Origin: Streptomyces californicus | GTDB lineage: Bacteria; Actinomycetota; Actinomycetes; Streptomycetales; Streptomycetaceae | Direction of reading: 5' to 3' | DNA length: 64,000 nt | Assembly: GCF_000717645.1 (NCBI RefSeq) | Contig: NZ_JNZZ01000016.1 | Coordinates: 62,001 to 126,000, forward strand | Part shown: in pieces, positions 1 to 7,890 of the stretch | How the letters are laid out: each line of letters begins with the position of its first letter | Numbering within the stretch: the stretch's first letter is position 1 | Translations under genes and position numbers: made by a program | The notes under the pieces: generated by a model | Seen by the model: the letters and a program-made list of their open reading frames with translations, nothing else | Database searches by the model: none | What the model was told of the DNA's origin: nothing

Positions 1-49
1 ACACGTGCGGTCCGGTGAACGCCCCTGCCACCAGGATGAATACGGTCAT
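1..49 (-). CDS. alpha/beta hydrolase, N-terminal fragment (runs off left edge)
   Basis: The ATG lies at 49-47, preceded on the minus strand by GAGGAGG at a good distance. The 16 visible residues read MTVFILVAGAFTGPHV. A hydrophobic first beta strand followed by a Gly-rich turn at the extreme N-terminus is typical of small alpha/beta-fold esterase/hydrolases that start MTxFxLVxGA. Everything after residue 16 is outside the window, so the catalytic triad cannot be seen. The gene is divergent from the MerR regulator at 143 across about 90 bp, which suggests that the regulator controls it. Family assignment is an inference from a very short stretch. Confidence 0.6.
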   Translation of the reverse strand, partial: MTVFILVAGAFTGPHV

Positions 50-118
50 GGTCCCTCCTCGTCACGCTCTCGTCGGCGCACCGGCCCGGTCCTCCGGCAG
101 CGCCCGCCGGTACGGTAG

Positions 119-140
119 GAACTCCCCTTGGTGGAGGTTC
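119..140. promoter_or_regulatory. candidate MerR operator in the hydrolase/merR divergent region
   Basis: An imperfect inverted repeat, GAACTCC at 118-124 against GGAGGTTC at 133-140, surrounds the centre CCCTTGGT. MerR-family sites are typically such CTCC...GGAG palindromes between the promoter elements. Its position, immediately before the preferred merR start at 143, fits autoregulation and control of the divergent hydrolase. No footprint or consensus comparison was possible. Confidence 0.3.
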
Positions 141-142
141 AA

Positions 143-1105
143 GTGTTGTCGTCGCACGACGGGCTGTGCGCCATCGGCGAACTGGCCGAACGCGCCGGTG
201 TCAGCGTCAGGACGGTCCGCTTCTACTCGGACCGGGGGCTGCTGCCGGAGGCATCGCGCAGCGCGGGCGGGCACCGCAGGTACGGTCCCGAAGCCGTCGA
301 GCGGCTGGGCATGATCCGCTCGCTGCGCGGCCTCGATCTCCCGCTTCCCGAAGTGCGCCGTGTCCTCGACGAGTTGGACGGTGCCGGTGACGGTCCGGCC
401 GCCGGTGGGGCCCTGGAGGGCGCGGTGGCGGGCCGGTTGCGGGCTCTGGGGTACGAACTGGCCGCGCTGCGTTGGCGGGAGGCGGCGCTCCGGCTGGTGC
501 AGGAGTGCCCGCCCGCCGAGCGGGCCGCCCGGCTCCGCCTGGTCGGTGCGGTCGCCGCCCCGCCGAGCACCGACTCGCTCGCCCGCTTCTGGCGGGCGTG
601 GCTGCCGCCGCGCATGCCGGCCCGGTCGGTCGCCGCGTTTCTGGAGGCGGCCGTGGTGCGCCCGCCCGACGACCCCGGGCCCGAGCAGGTGCTCGCCTTC
701 GCCCGACTGCACGCGTTCGTGTCCCGGCCGTGCGGTGAAGGGGAGCGCGGTGCCACCCAGCCCCGGGCGCACGCGGTCGGCGGGGCCCGCGCCCCTGCGG
801 TGCTGTACGCGGGGCTCGCGGAGGCGTACGGCCTGGCGGGCGGGGAGTTGCGCCGGGAGACCGCGCCCGCCCCCGGGGAGGCGCTGGACGGATTCGTGGA
901 CGCGTACGCGCGTGCGTACGGCGCCGAGGACACACCCGCCTTCCGCCGCGTACTGGCCGGACGGCTGGCGGCCGATCCCCGCATCGACCGGTACTGGGAG
1001 CTGACGGCCCAGGTGATCAGCGCTCCCGGCGGCCGCCCCGAGCCGACACCGGGGACCGCGCACGACTGGCTCCTGACGGCCCTGTCCGCTGACGTGGAGG
1101 CGTGA
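143..1105 (+). CDS. MerR-family transcriptional regulator
   Basis: DNA-binding regulator of about 320 residues. The N-terminal winged HTH covers roughly residues 10-80: AIGELAERAGVSVRTVRFYS is followed by the recognition wing GLLPEASRSAGGHRRYGPEA and the second helix pair ending VRRVLDEL. The rest is a long alpha-helical, Arg/Ala-rich effector region with no cysteine cluster typical of metal sensors, so a small organic ligand is more likely. GTG at 143 is preferred because GGAGG (133-137) sits 5 nt upstream; in-frame TTG 128 and GTG 131 are alternatives. It is divergent from the edge hydrolase and convergent with the frameshifted secreted gene, separated from it by a strong hairpin. The ligand is unknown. 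Confidence 0.85.
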   Translation: MLSSHDGLCAIGELAERAGVSVRTVRFYSDRGLLPEASRSAGGHRRYGPEAVERLGMIRSLRGLDLPLPEVRRVLDELDGAGDGPAAGGALEGAVAGRLRALGYELAALRWREAALRLVQECPPAERAARLRLVGAVAAPPSTDSLARFWRAWLPPRMPARSVAAFLEAAVVRPPDDPGPEQVLAFARLHAFVSRPCGEGERGATQPRAHAVGGARAPAVLYAGLAEAYGLAGGELRRETAPAPGEALDGFVDAYARAYGAEDTPAFRRVLAGRLAADPRIDRYWELTAQVISAPGGRPEPTPGTAHDWLLTALSADVEA

Positions 1106-1135
1106 TCGCCGGAGCACGGGCCGGCCGAGCCTCCG

Positions 1136-1168
1136 GGGCCGCCCCGGCTGTGGGGTCCGGGGCGGCCC
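1136..1168. terminator. bidirectional hairpin terminator between convergent genes
   Basis: Perfect 12-bp arms GGGCCGCCCCGG (1136-1147) and CCGGGGCGGCCC (1157-1168) with a 9-nt loop. It lies between the merR stop at 1105 and the stop of the minus-strand gene at 1180, so it can serve both transcripts. Confidence 0.75.
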
Positions 1169-1179
1169 GGCACACGGTT

Positions 1180-1667
1180 CTAGAAGGCGGTCCAGGTGAA
1201 GGCGACCTTGTCGCCCGCGTTCAGCTTGAACTGGCATCCGCCGACCGGGATCGACGTGCCGTTGACGGAGATGTTCCAGTAGGCGACGCCGCCGCCGTCG
1301 ACGTTCTTTATGGTGTCGACCGTGTAGTCGTCGAACGAGGCGTACCACGTCCGTCCCAGGTGAAGTGTCTCTTGCGGGCGGCGTCGTCGAGGGCCGCGGT
1401 CGGGGTCGGTACGGCGCTCGGGTGGGCGCCGCCGTTGGTGCCGTCGCAGGCGTGCGTGCCGCCGGTGGCGGTGGTCACCTCGTGGCCCTTCGTCTTGATC
1501 CGGCCCTTGAAGAGGCGGCCGTCCGGGCCCTGTACGGTCAGGACCACCTTGACCGGGGCGTTCGTGGAGACCGCTGTGCGCGGCTGGGCGACGGCGGGGG
1601 CGGAGGCGAGCGCGAGGCCGAGGGCGGTCGTGGTGATGAGAGTGCGGCGAACGGATCGCAGGTGCAC
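1180..1667 (-). pseudogene. secreted DUF4430-type protein, broken by a 1-base frameshift
   Basis: The GTG start at 1667 has GGAAGG 6 nt upstream. Frame 1 encodes a signal peptide (TLITTTALGLALASAPAVAQ) and a beta-rich domain up to HFTWDG. The remaining 50 or so residues (TWYASFDDY... to GDKVAFTWTAF, TAG at 1180) lie in another frame. Adding one G to the GG at 1351-1352 joins them as ...HFTWDG-TWYASFDDYTV, restoring one continuous protein of about 163 residues that resembles DUF4430 / transcobalamin-like secreted domains. Both halves keep good codon bias, so this is either a recent inactivating deletion in a G run or a sequencing error. Function is unknown; DUF4430 occurs in exported proteins and lipoproteins. 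Confidence 0.7.
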
Positions 1668-2224
1668 GGGGTGCCTTCCGGGTTCGGGGCGGCCCGCCGC
1701 TCGAACCGGGGACGGCCGTCCGCGAGGTGTACGCGCGACTCGGGGCGCACACACTGCGGTCCGGGACCACGGGCTTCGCGCTGCAGACCATGACAGGGGA
1801 AGCGGTACACGCGGCGCACCGGGTGGTCCGACTCGCGGCTCCGGGCCGCTCACGGTTGCAGGTCAGCGCCGGATTTCCACCGGCTTCCCCCAGTCGCGCA
1901 CGCATTCTGTTGTCGCCCCGGCGGACCGGAGCCCTCGCATGCTACGGCCGACGGGGGCGGCTCCGCCGGGAAACGGGCCCATTGCCGGCCGAGACGCACC
2001 CCGGGCGACACCGTCCGGCTCCCCGCTCAGCCACCGACGTGCCGGCCGGGCCGGACCGGGCAAGGGTCGCCGGTACCCCTCCCGGAGGTCGTGATGAACC
2101 GCCCCGGCTTCCCGGAGAGATGCCCCGTTCCGGTTTCCCGGTTCCCGGAAAGCGGGCCGGCCGGCCTTTCCCGGCGCAGCCGCCGGCCCGCACTCCCGGC
2201 GCACGGACAATCCCCGGGCCGTCA
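1668..2224. other. long intergenic region upstream of helR
   Basis: About 560 bp without a convincing gene. Open frames here have poor codon bias and no ribosome site. The last 120 bp contain repeated CCGGTTTCCCGG / GGTTCCCGG words. The downstream end grades into the helR promoter. Confidence 0.5.
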
Positions 2225-2254
2225 TTGCGGTCCGGGGATTGCCGGGCGTATATT
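2225..2254 (+). promoter_or_regulatory. candidate vegetative promoter of helR
   Basis: TTGCGG at 2225-2230 and TATATT at 2249-2254 are separated by 18 bp. This predicts a transcription start near 2261, which is exactly where the first of two hairpins begins. The TATATT element stands out in GC-rich surroundings. Confidence 0.55.
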
Positions 2255-2260
2255 GGAATC

Positions 2261-2298
2261 TTCTGCGCACACGCAGAAAGGCCCCGCTCGGGGGCCTT
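2261..2298 (+). promoter_or_regulatory. two adjacent inverted repeats in the helR leader (rifamycin-element or attenuator candidate)
   Basis: The first repeat is TTCTGCG (2261-2267) with CGCAGAA (2272-2278), loop CACA. The second is AAGGCCCC (2278-2285) with GGGGCCTT (2291-2298), loop GCTCG. Both are perfect and abut at 2278. The second looks like an actinobacterial intrinsic terminator and would lie 33 nt before the TTG start. HelR-type genes in actinomycetes are known to carry a short inverted-repeat rifamycin-associated element upstream. I cannot verify the match to that consensus from memory, so the identification is inference. Confidence 0.5.
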
Positions 2299-2330
2299 AT
2301 GGATACGAATATATCTGGCGGGGAGCCGTT

Positions 2331-4568
2331 TTGTCAAACCGGGAAAGCCACGAATTGCGGGACGAGCAGGAATTCATCGACCGGCTCCACGCCCGGGTCG
2401 ACGCCCTGCGCGGCGTGGCCGCCGAGGGCGTGGAGCGGGCGCTGACGCCGGTGGGCACCGGCCAGCAGGCGCGGCTGGAGCGCGACATCCTGGTCGCGGA
2501 GCGCTCGGGTCTGCTGGCAGCGCTCAACGCGGTGGACGGGTCCCTGTGTTTCGGCCGTATCGACCGCTGCGACGGAATCGCGCACCATATCGGACGTATC
2601 GGAATCCGGGAGGACGACACCGGGCACACTCCCGTTCTGATCGACTGGCGTGCTCCGGTGGCCCGTCCTTTCTATCTCGCCACGGGGCATACGCCGATGG
2701 GCCTGCGCCGACGTCGCCACATCACCACCGAGGGCCGCACGGTCACCGAACTCCACGACGAGATCCTCGATCTCGGGGACGAGGACCGCACCGGTTTCGA
2801 GGACCCGAACGGCGACGCCGTGCTGCTCGCGGCACTGAACTCCGCGCGCACCGGCCGCATGGGCGACATCGTGCGGACCATCCAGGCCGAGCAGGACGGC
2901 ATCATCCGGGCCCCGCACCGCGGCGTCCTCGTCGTGGAGGGCGGGCCCGGGACCGGAAAGACGGCCGTCGCTCTGCACCGGGCCGCCTTCCTGCTGTACG
3001 AGCACCGGGAGCTGCTGGCCAAGCGCGCCGTCCTCATCGTGGGCCCGAACCCTGCGTTCCTGCGCTACATCGCGGAGGTGCTGCCGTCGCTCGGTGAGAC
3101 GGGGGTGCTCCTGGCGACGCAGGCGGAGCTGTACCCGGGGGTGCGCGCCACCGGAACGGACTCCCCGCGTGCCGCCGCCGTGAAGGGCGGCGAGCCGATG
3201 GCCGAGGCCCTCGCGCTGGCCGTGCGCGACCGGCAGACACTGCCGGAGCCCGGGGCCCCCACGGTGATCCCGCACGAGGACGGCGGGGACCTGATCCTGG
3301 ACTGGGAGATCGCCTACGAGGCACGTCAGGCGGCACGTGACACGCGGCTGCCGCACAACCTCGCCCGGCCGCACTTCGTCTTCCGGGTCATCGACGCGCT
3401 CACCGCACAACTCGTCGAACGCATCGGCGCGGACCCCTACGGAGGACCCAACTTCCTCGGCCCCGACGACGTGGCCCAGCTCGGTCGGGACGTGGCGCTC
3501 AGCCGGGAGGTGCACGCGGCCGTCGACGAACTGTGGCCGCCGCTGACGCCCGAGGGCTTCCTCACGGACTACCTGGCCGATCCGGTCCGCGTACCGGAGG
3601 CGGACGCCGACGCGATCCGGCGCGCGCCGGGCACAAAGACGTGGACCCCGGCCGATGTGCCGCTGCTCGACGAGGTGGCCGAACTCCTCGGCGTGGACGA
3701 CAGCGCGGAGCGGGCCGCCGCCGAGGCCGCCCGGCAGGAGCGGGTCGGCTACGCGCAGGGCGTGCTGGAGCTGTCGCGCGGTTCGGAGAGCTACGAGTTC
3801 GAGGACGAGGAGTCCGAGGTGCTCGCCGCGCACGACATCATCGACGCCGAGCGGATGGCTGAGCGGCACGAGGAGGCCGATCACCGCACCGCCGCCGAGC
3901 GGGCCGCCGCCGACCGCACGTGGGCGTTCGGGCACATCATCGTGGACGAGGCGCAGGAGCTGTCACCGATGGCGTGGCGGCTGCTGATGCGGCGGTCCCC
4001 GACCCGTTCGATGACGCTGGTGGGCGACCCGGCCCAGACGTCCGAGGAGGCGGGTGTCGGGTCCTGGGAGAAGATTCTCTCCCCGTACGTGGGCGACCGC
4101 TTCGAGCACGTCACGCTGGAGGTCAACTACCGTACGCCCGCGGAGATCATGGAGCTGGCCGTCGGGGTCATGCGGGAGAACGACCCCTCGTTCGCCGCCC
4201 CGGTCTCGGTGCGGTCGACCGGCGAGAAGCCGTGGACGCGGGAGTCCGGGGCGGATCTGGCGGGTGCGGTGGCCGATGCGGTGGCGGAGCTGACACCCCG
4301 GGAGGGACGGCTCGCGGTGATCGCCCCGCGGCCCCTGCACGAGGAGATCGCCGCCGCGACGGCCGGGATCGCGGCCGGCGGGGAACCCGATCTCACGCGC
4401 ACGGTGGTGCTGCTCGATCCGCGTCAGGCCAAGGGGCTCGAGTTCGACCATGTGCTGGTGGTGGAGCCGGGCCGGTTCGGTACGAGCGATCTGTACGTGG
4501 CGCTCACCCGGGCCACCCAGCGGCTGGGGATCGTCCACCGGGAGGAGCTGCCGACGGCGCTGCGCTGA
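2331..4568 (+). CDS. helR: HelR/HelD-like RNA polymerase recycling motor ATPase (UvrD/Rep helicase fold)
   Basis: A superfamily-1 helicase-like protein of 745 residues. It has an N-terminal coiled-coil (ELRDEQEFIDRLHARVDAL), Walker A GGPGTGKT at 204-211, Walker B/motif II VDEAQELSP at about 538-546, and C-terminal motifs QAKGLEFDHVLVVEP and VALTRATQRL. Family members bind RNA polymerase rather than unwinding DNA; the HelR branch dislodges stalled or rifamycin-bound polymerase and gives rifamycin tolerance. TTG 2331 is chosen because GGGGAG (2320-2325) lies 5 nt upstream and the protein then begins MSNRESHELRDEQEF, as expected for the family; the in-frame extension to 2091 is not supported. 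It is monocistronic, with the promoter and hairpins just upstream. Assignment to the HelR rather than general HelD branch is likely but not proven. Confidence 0.85.
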   Translation: MSNRESHELRDEQEFIDRLHARVDALRGVAAEGVERALTPVGTGQQARLERDILVAERSGLLAALNAVDGSLCFGRIDRCDGIAHHIGRIGIREDDTGHTPVLIDWRAPVARPFYLATGHTPMGLRRRRHITTEGRTVTELHDEILDLGDEDRTGFEDPNGDAVLLAALNSARTGRMGDIVRTIQAEQDGIIRAPHRGVLVVEGGPGTGKTAVALHRAAFLLYEHRELLAKRAVLIVGPNPAFLRYIAEVLPSLGETGVLLATQAELYPGVRATGTDSPRAAAVKGGEPMAEALALAVRDRQTLPEPGAPTVIPHEDGGDLILDWEIAYEARQAARDTRLPHNLARPHFVFRVIDALTAQLVERIGADPYGGPNFLGPDDVAQLGRDVALSREVHAAVDELWPPLTPEGFLTDYLADPVRVPEADADAIRRAPGTKTWTPADVPLLDEVAELLGVDDSAERAAAEAARQERVGYAQGVLELSRGSESYEFEDEESEVLAAHDIIDAERMAERHEEADHRTAAERAAADRTWAFGHIIVDEAQELSPMAWRLLMRRSPTRSMTLVGDPAQTSEEAGVGSWEKILSPYVGDRFEHVTLEVNYRTPAEIMELAVGVMRENDPSFAAPVSVRSTGEKPWTRESGADLAGAVADAVAELTPREGRLAVIAPRPLHEEIAAATAGIAAGGEPDLTRTVVLLDPRQAKGLEFDHVLVVEPGRFGTSDLYVALTRATQRLGIVHREELPTALR

Positions 4569-4667
4569 ACGGCCCCGCCACCCGCCCAAGCGCTTCCCGC
4601 ACACCGTCGGCGTCAACGAGCCGCAGGGGTGAGCGGAAGACGGTTGCCGACCCCATAGGGTGACGCC

Positions 4668-5792
4668 ATGTCTTCGCCATTGAGTTCGACAAAGACCGCG
4701 GCTGCCCTCCGCACATCGGCACGGGCCTCCGCCGAGGTGCTGCTGGTCCTGGTGGCGGCATGGGTCGCGCTGTGGGTGCTGGGCCGGATGTGGTCGGTCG
4801 TGTGGCCGCTGATAGTCGCTCTGTTCCTCACCACGCTGACCTGGCCGCTCGCCCGCTTCCTGCGCACGCACGGCTGGCGTCCCGCCCTCGCGGCGTCGGC
4901 GGTGACGGTGTTCGCCCTGCTCGTGGGGGCGGGCATCGTGGCCCTGATCGCGGTGCCGGTGGCGGATCAGTCCGGGGAACTGGCCGAGCGAGTGGTCGCG
5001 GGGATCGACAAGCTCCGCGAGTGGGCGGCGGGTCCACCGCTGAACATCGGCGACGACCAGATCACCGGGGCTCTCGACACCGCGACCGCCAAGCTCCAGG
5101 ACAGCGTCGGCAGTGTGGTCACCACCGCCGTCACCGGGGTGAGCACCGTGGTCAACGGTCTGGTCACCGCGGTCCTCGCGGTCTTCCTGATGTTCTTCTT
5201 CCTCAAGGACGGCCCCCGCTTCCTCCCGTGGCTGACCCGTCAGCTGCCCGGCCGGCTCGCCGTGGACATCCCCGAGGTGGCGGCCCGCAGTTGGGACACC
5301 CTGGGCGCGTTCGTCCGGTCGCAGGCGGCGGTCGGTCTGCTGGACGCGGTCTTCATCGGGCTCGGCCTGTGGATCCTCGGTGTGCCGCTGGTGCTTCCGC
5401 TGGCGGTGCTGACCTTCGTGTCGGCGTTCGTTCCGATCATCGGGGCGCTGTTCGCCGGGTTCGTGGCGGTGGTGATCGCCCTCGTCTCAAACGGGCTGAT
5501 GGACGCCTTGCTCGTACTCGTGATCATCGTCGTGGTGCAGCAGCTGGAGGGCAACGTCTTCCAGCCGATGATCCAGAGCCGTGGTCTGGGACTGCACGCG
5601 GCGGTCGTCCTCCTCGCGGTGACGCTGGGCGGCAGCCTGGCCGGTGTGGTGGGCAGTCTGCTCGCGGTGCCGTTGGCGGCGTTGATCGGGGTGTTCTGGA
5701 AGTACCTCCGCGAGCAGCTCGCCGAGGACACCCCGGAACCCGAGGTGGTGGACCTGTCCGACGGAACGGGCAGTTCACCCGCCCCGTCGTAG
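4668..5792 (+). CDS. AI-2E family transporter (PerM-type membrane protein)
   Basis: A 374-residue integral membrane protein of the AI-2 exporter/PerM superfamily. Two hydrophobic segments at about 25-70, a soluble stretch (about 95-150) rich in LAERVVAGIDKLREW-type amphipathic helix, a hydrophobic helix VLAVFLMFFFLKDGP at about 170-185 and a C-terminal cluster of membrane helices with the family signature GxxLxxP...GxVxxxLxxPLAALI give eight or so segments in total. The family exports signals, ions or other small molecules; substrate is unknown. The start is ATG 4668 with a weak AGGG upstream. The C-terminus is acidic and hydrophilic (EDTPEPEVVDLSDG). It is probably transcribed alone and ends at a strong terminator. 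Confidence 0.85.
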   Translation: MSSPLSSTKTAAALRTSARASAEVLLVLVAAWVALWVLGRMWSVVWPLIVALFLTTLTWPLARFLRTHGWRPALAASAVTVFALLVGAGIVALIAVPVADQSGELAERVVAGIDKLREWAAGPPLNIGDDQITGALDTATAKLQDSVGSVVTTAVTGVSTVVNGLVTAVLAVFLMFFFLKDGPRFLPWLTRQLPGRLAVDIPEVAARSWDTLGAFVRSQAAVGLLDAVFIGLGLWILGVPLVLPLAVLTFVSAFVPIIGALFAGFVAVVIALVSNGLMDALLVLVIIVVVQQLEGNVFQPMIQSRGLGLHAAVVLLAVTLGGSLAGVVGSLLAVPLAALIGVFWKYLREQLAEDTPEPEVVDLSDGTGSSPAPS

Positions 5793-5828
5793 GCCGGGGC
5801 CTCCGTCGGCCCGTGACCCCGGCCTCCC

Positions 5829-5875
5829 CCGGTCCGGCAGCCGTGTCCTCCGGGAGGACGCGGCTGCCGGACCGG
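5829..5875. terminator. strong hairpin terminator
   Basis: CCGGTCCGGCAGCCG (from 5829) pairs with CGGCTGCCGGACCGG (to 5875). A second inner stem GTCCTCC/GAGGAC makes one long stem with a minimal loop. It lies between the stop of the transporter at 5792 and the convergent secreted hydrolase ending at 6001. Confidence 0.75.
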
Positions 5876-5957
5876 GGCGACGGTTCAGGGCGTCCGACCG
5901 CCTCGCGTGCTCAGCGGGCGGGCGGCGGGAGACCGGAGCCTGCGCTGCCCGCTCCGA

Positions 5958-6011
5958 CTCCGTCTCGCTTCACGCCTCCGTCTCACTTCACGCCACCGTC
6001 TCACTTCACGC
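5958..6011. repeat. three tandem 18-bp repeats spanning the 3' end of the hydrolase gene
   Basis: Copies at 5958-5975, 5976-5993 and 5994-6011 differ at only one to three positions (core CCGTCTCACTTCACGC). The third copy holds the last codons and stop of the minus-strand hydrolase; the first two repeat that end into the intergenic region. This looks like slippage or tandem duplication of the gene end. Confidence 0.8.
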
Positions 6012-7653
6012 AGGTCTCGTCCTCCTTCGGCAGGCGGCCGCTCGCCAGATAGCGGTTGACCTTGGAGTCCACGCACGCGTTCCCGTACTCCCCGTACAGG
6101 CCGTGGCGGTTGGCGTTCTTCAGGGTGAGGAGCTTGGAACCCAGCAGTTGGCCGCGGAGCGTGGTGCTGCTCCGGTAGGTGGTGCGGGGGTCGCCGGTGG
6201 CGGCGACGAGCAGGGCCGGGGCGCGGTGGGTGATGCGGGTGGGCGCTTCGCGCGGGGTGTTCCAGAAGGCGCAGGGTCCTATGTTCTCCACGAGGGGACC
6301 GAACAGGGGGTGGGCGGCGCGACTGCGCTGGATGTCCCGCCAGTAGAGCTCGGGATCGCGCGGGGCCGGGACGTCACCGCAGATGATCGCCGTCTGGGCG
6401 CTGCCGTAGGACGACTGCGCGCCGGTGAGCGTGAAGTGCAGCGTCTCCGCGAACTCCGGTGACAACGGGGCGGGTCGCCCCTCCGCAGCCTTGGCGAGGG
6501 TCGCTGTCTGCTCGGCCAGGACCGCCCGTGACTCGCCGGTGTCGTCGGCGATGCCCATGAACAGCAGCATCGGTATGTGGGTGTCGTCGACCCGGTGGAG
6601 GTCCGGTGCGGTGCCGAGCGTCAGCGGATCGCGTGCCGCCTTGGCCATGACGCGGTCGATGGTGGCGAGGACCGCCGTACGGGAGCGGCCCAGGCCGTAC
6701 GTTGTGTGCCGCTCGGCCGCCCAGGCGGCCCAGTCGGAGAGCGCCTGTTCGTTCTCCCGGACCGTGCCCTTCAGCAGGCGCGGGCTGTAGGCGTCCGGCC
6801 CCACCGCTCCGTCCAGGACCATCCTGTCGTAGCGGCCGGGGAACATCTGGGTGTAGACCGTGCCGAGGTAGGTGCCGTACGAGTAGCCCAGGTAGGAGAT
6901 CTTCCGTTCGCCCAGCGCGCCCCGGATGACGTCCATGTCCCTGGCGGTGTTGCGGGTGGAGATGTGCGGGAGCACCGATGCGCCGGCGGCACGGCACTTG
7001 GCGGCGAGGCTCTTGCTCAGGGCCACCTGTCTGTCGAAGCCCGCGCGGCTCGCCCCGGCCGAGAACCAGGTGGCGCTGACGGGCCAGCCGCAGTCCAACG
7101 GGGTGCTGCGGCCGACGAAGCGCGGGTCGAATCCGACGATGTCGTACCGGGCGCCGACCTCTTTCATCGCCTTGCGGATGACCGGCGGGGAGTCCACGGC
7201 CGGGCCGCCGGGGCCGCCGTTGTTGAGAAGGATCGCGCCGATGCGGTGACGCGTGTCGGTGGCCTTCAGGCGCGAGACGGCGACCGTGATCGTCCGGCCC
7301 CGGGGATCCTCGTAGTCCAGCGGGACCGTGACGTCCGCGCACCGCACGCCCGCCCGGTCGAGGTCTCTGCCCTCCGTGTCCTGCGGGGTCCGCATGCACG
7401 TCCCCCAGGCGAGGTGCTGGTGGTAGTAGCGGTCGAGTCCCTCGGGCGCCGCCACCGGCGCGGCGGTGCGAGGCCCTTGACCGAGCGGCGTCGAGGCGAA
7501 GGACGGTGCCGCGGTGATGCCCACGGCCAGGGCGAGGGAGAGGCCGACGGCAGCGGTCCGGGCGGCGGTTCTCGCCGGAGCCGGGGCGGTCGGAGGGAGA
7601 TGGACGGCAGCCGGGCGCTGGATGATCTTCTCTGCGTCAAGTGCGTAGGTCAC
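6001..7653 (-). CDS. secreted alpha/beta hydrolase, tripeptidyl-aminopeptidase (TAP/SlpD) family
   Basis: About 550 residues with a long Ala-rich signal peptide (TAAVGLSLALAVGITAAPSFAS), then the oxyanion region LLNNGGPGGPAVDS, the nucleophile elbow GYSYGTYLG and a C-terminal TAP-like domain carrying the acid (TGDPRT) and histidine (NANRHGLYG). Such Streptomyces enzymes remove tripeptides or prolyl peptides from extracellular proteins. Four cysteines in the mature part (GTCM, VRCAD, GPCAFW, NACVD) would suit an exported protein. GTG 7653 is preferred because TAGCGT lies 7 nt before it, which would give a leaderless message; GTG 7689 is an alternative with GGGGGG upstream. The C-terminus ends in a tandem repeat. 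Substrate is inferred from family only. Confidence 0.85.
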   Translation of the reverse strand: MTYALDAEKIIQRPAAVHLPPTAPAPARTAARTAAVGLSLALAVGITAAPSFASTPLGQGPRTAAPVAAPEGLDRYYHQHLAWGTCMRTPQDTEGRDLDRAGVRCADVTVPLDYEDPRGRTITVAVSRLKATDTRHRIGAILLNNGGPGGPAVDSPPVIRKAMKEVGARYDIVGFDPRFVGRSTPLDCGWPVSATWFSAGASRAGFDRQVALSKSLAAKCRAAGASVLPHISTRNTARDMDVIRGALGERKISYLGYSYGTYLGTVYTQMFPGRYDRMVLDGAVGPDAYSPRLLKGTVRENEQALSDWAAWAAERHTTYGLGRSRTAVLATIDRVMAKAARDPLTLGTAPDLHRVDDTHIPMLLFMGIADDTGESRAVLAEQTATLAKAAEGRPAPLSPEFAETLHFTLTGAQSSYGSAQTAIICGDVPAPRDPELYWRDIQRSRAAHPLFGPLVENIGPCAFWNTPREAPTRITHRAPALLVAATGDPRTTYRSSTTLRGQLLGSKLLTLKNANRHGLYGEYGNACVDSKVNRYLASGRLPKEDETCVK

Positions 7654-7890
7654 CCGACAGACGCTAGAAGGGCGGACGTTCGGGATCACTGGTGCTGGCC
7701 CCCCAATGCGTACGGGGGCGGTCTCCCCCTTCCATCGGGGGGTGTTTCCCCTTCTCCCGGGCCATGGACCGCTGGGACGATGGTGCGGGGCGCGGTGGTC
7801 CGACCATCGAGGTCGGCAAGGCGCGGGCGGGTTGCCGGCCGCCCCGGCGATCGGCGGTGGGGTCCGATCGGCCGGGGCGGGCCGGGCCGC

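Noticed and set aside
2334..3935. Long minus-strand open frame opposite helR (533 codons)
   Set aside because: A shadow of the high-GC coding strand; no SD and the product has no recognisable fold.
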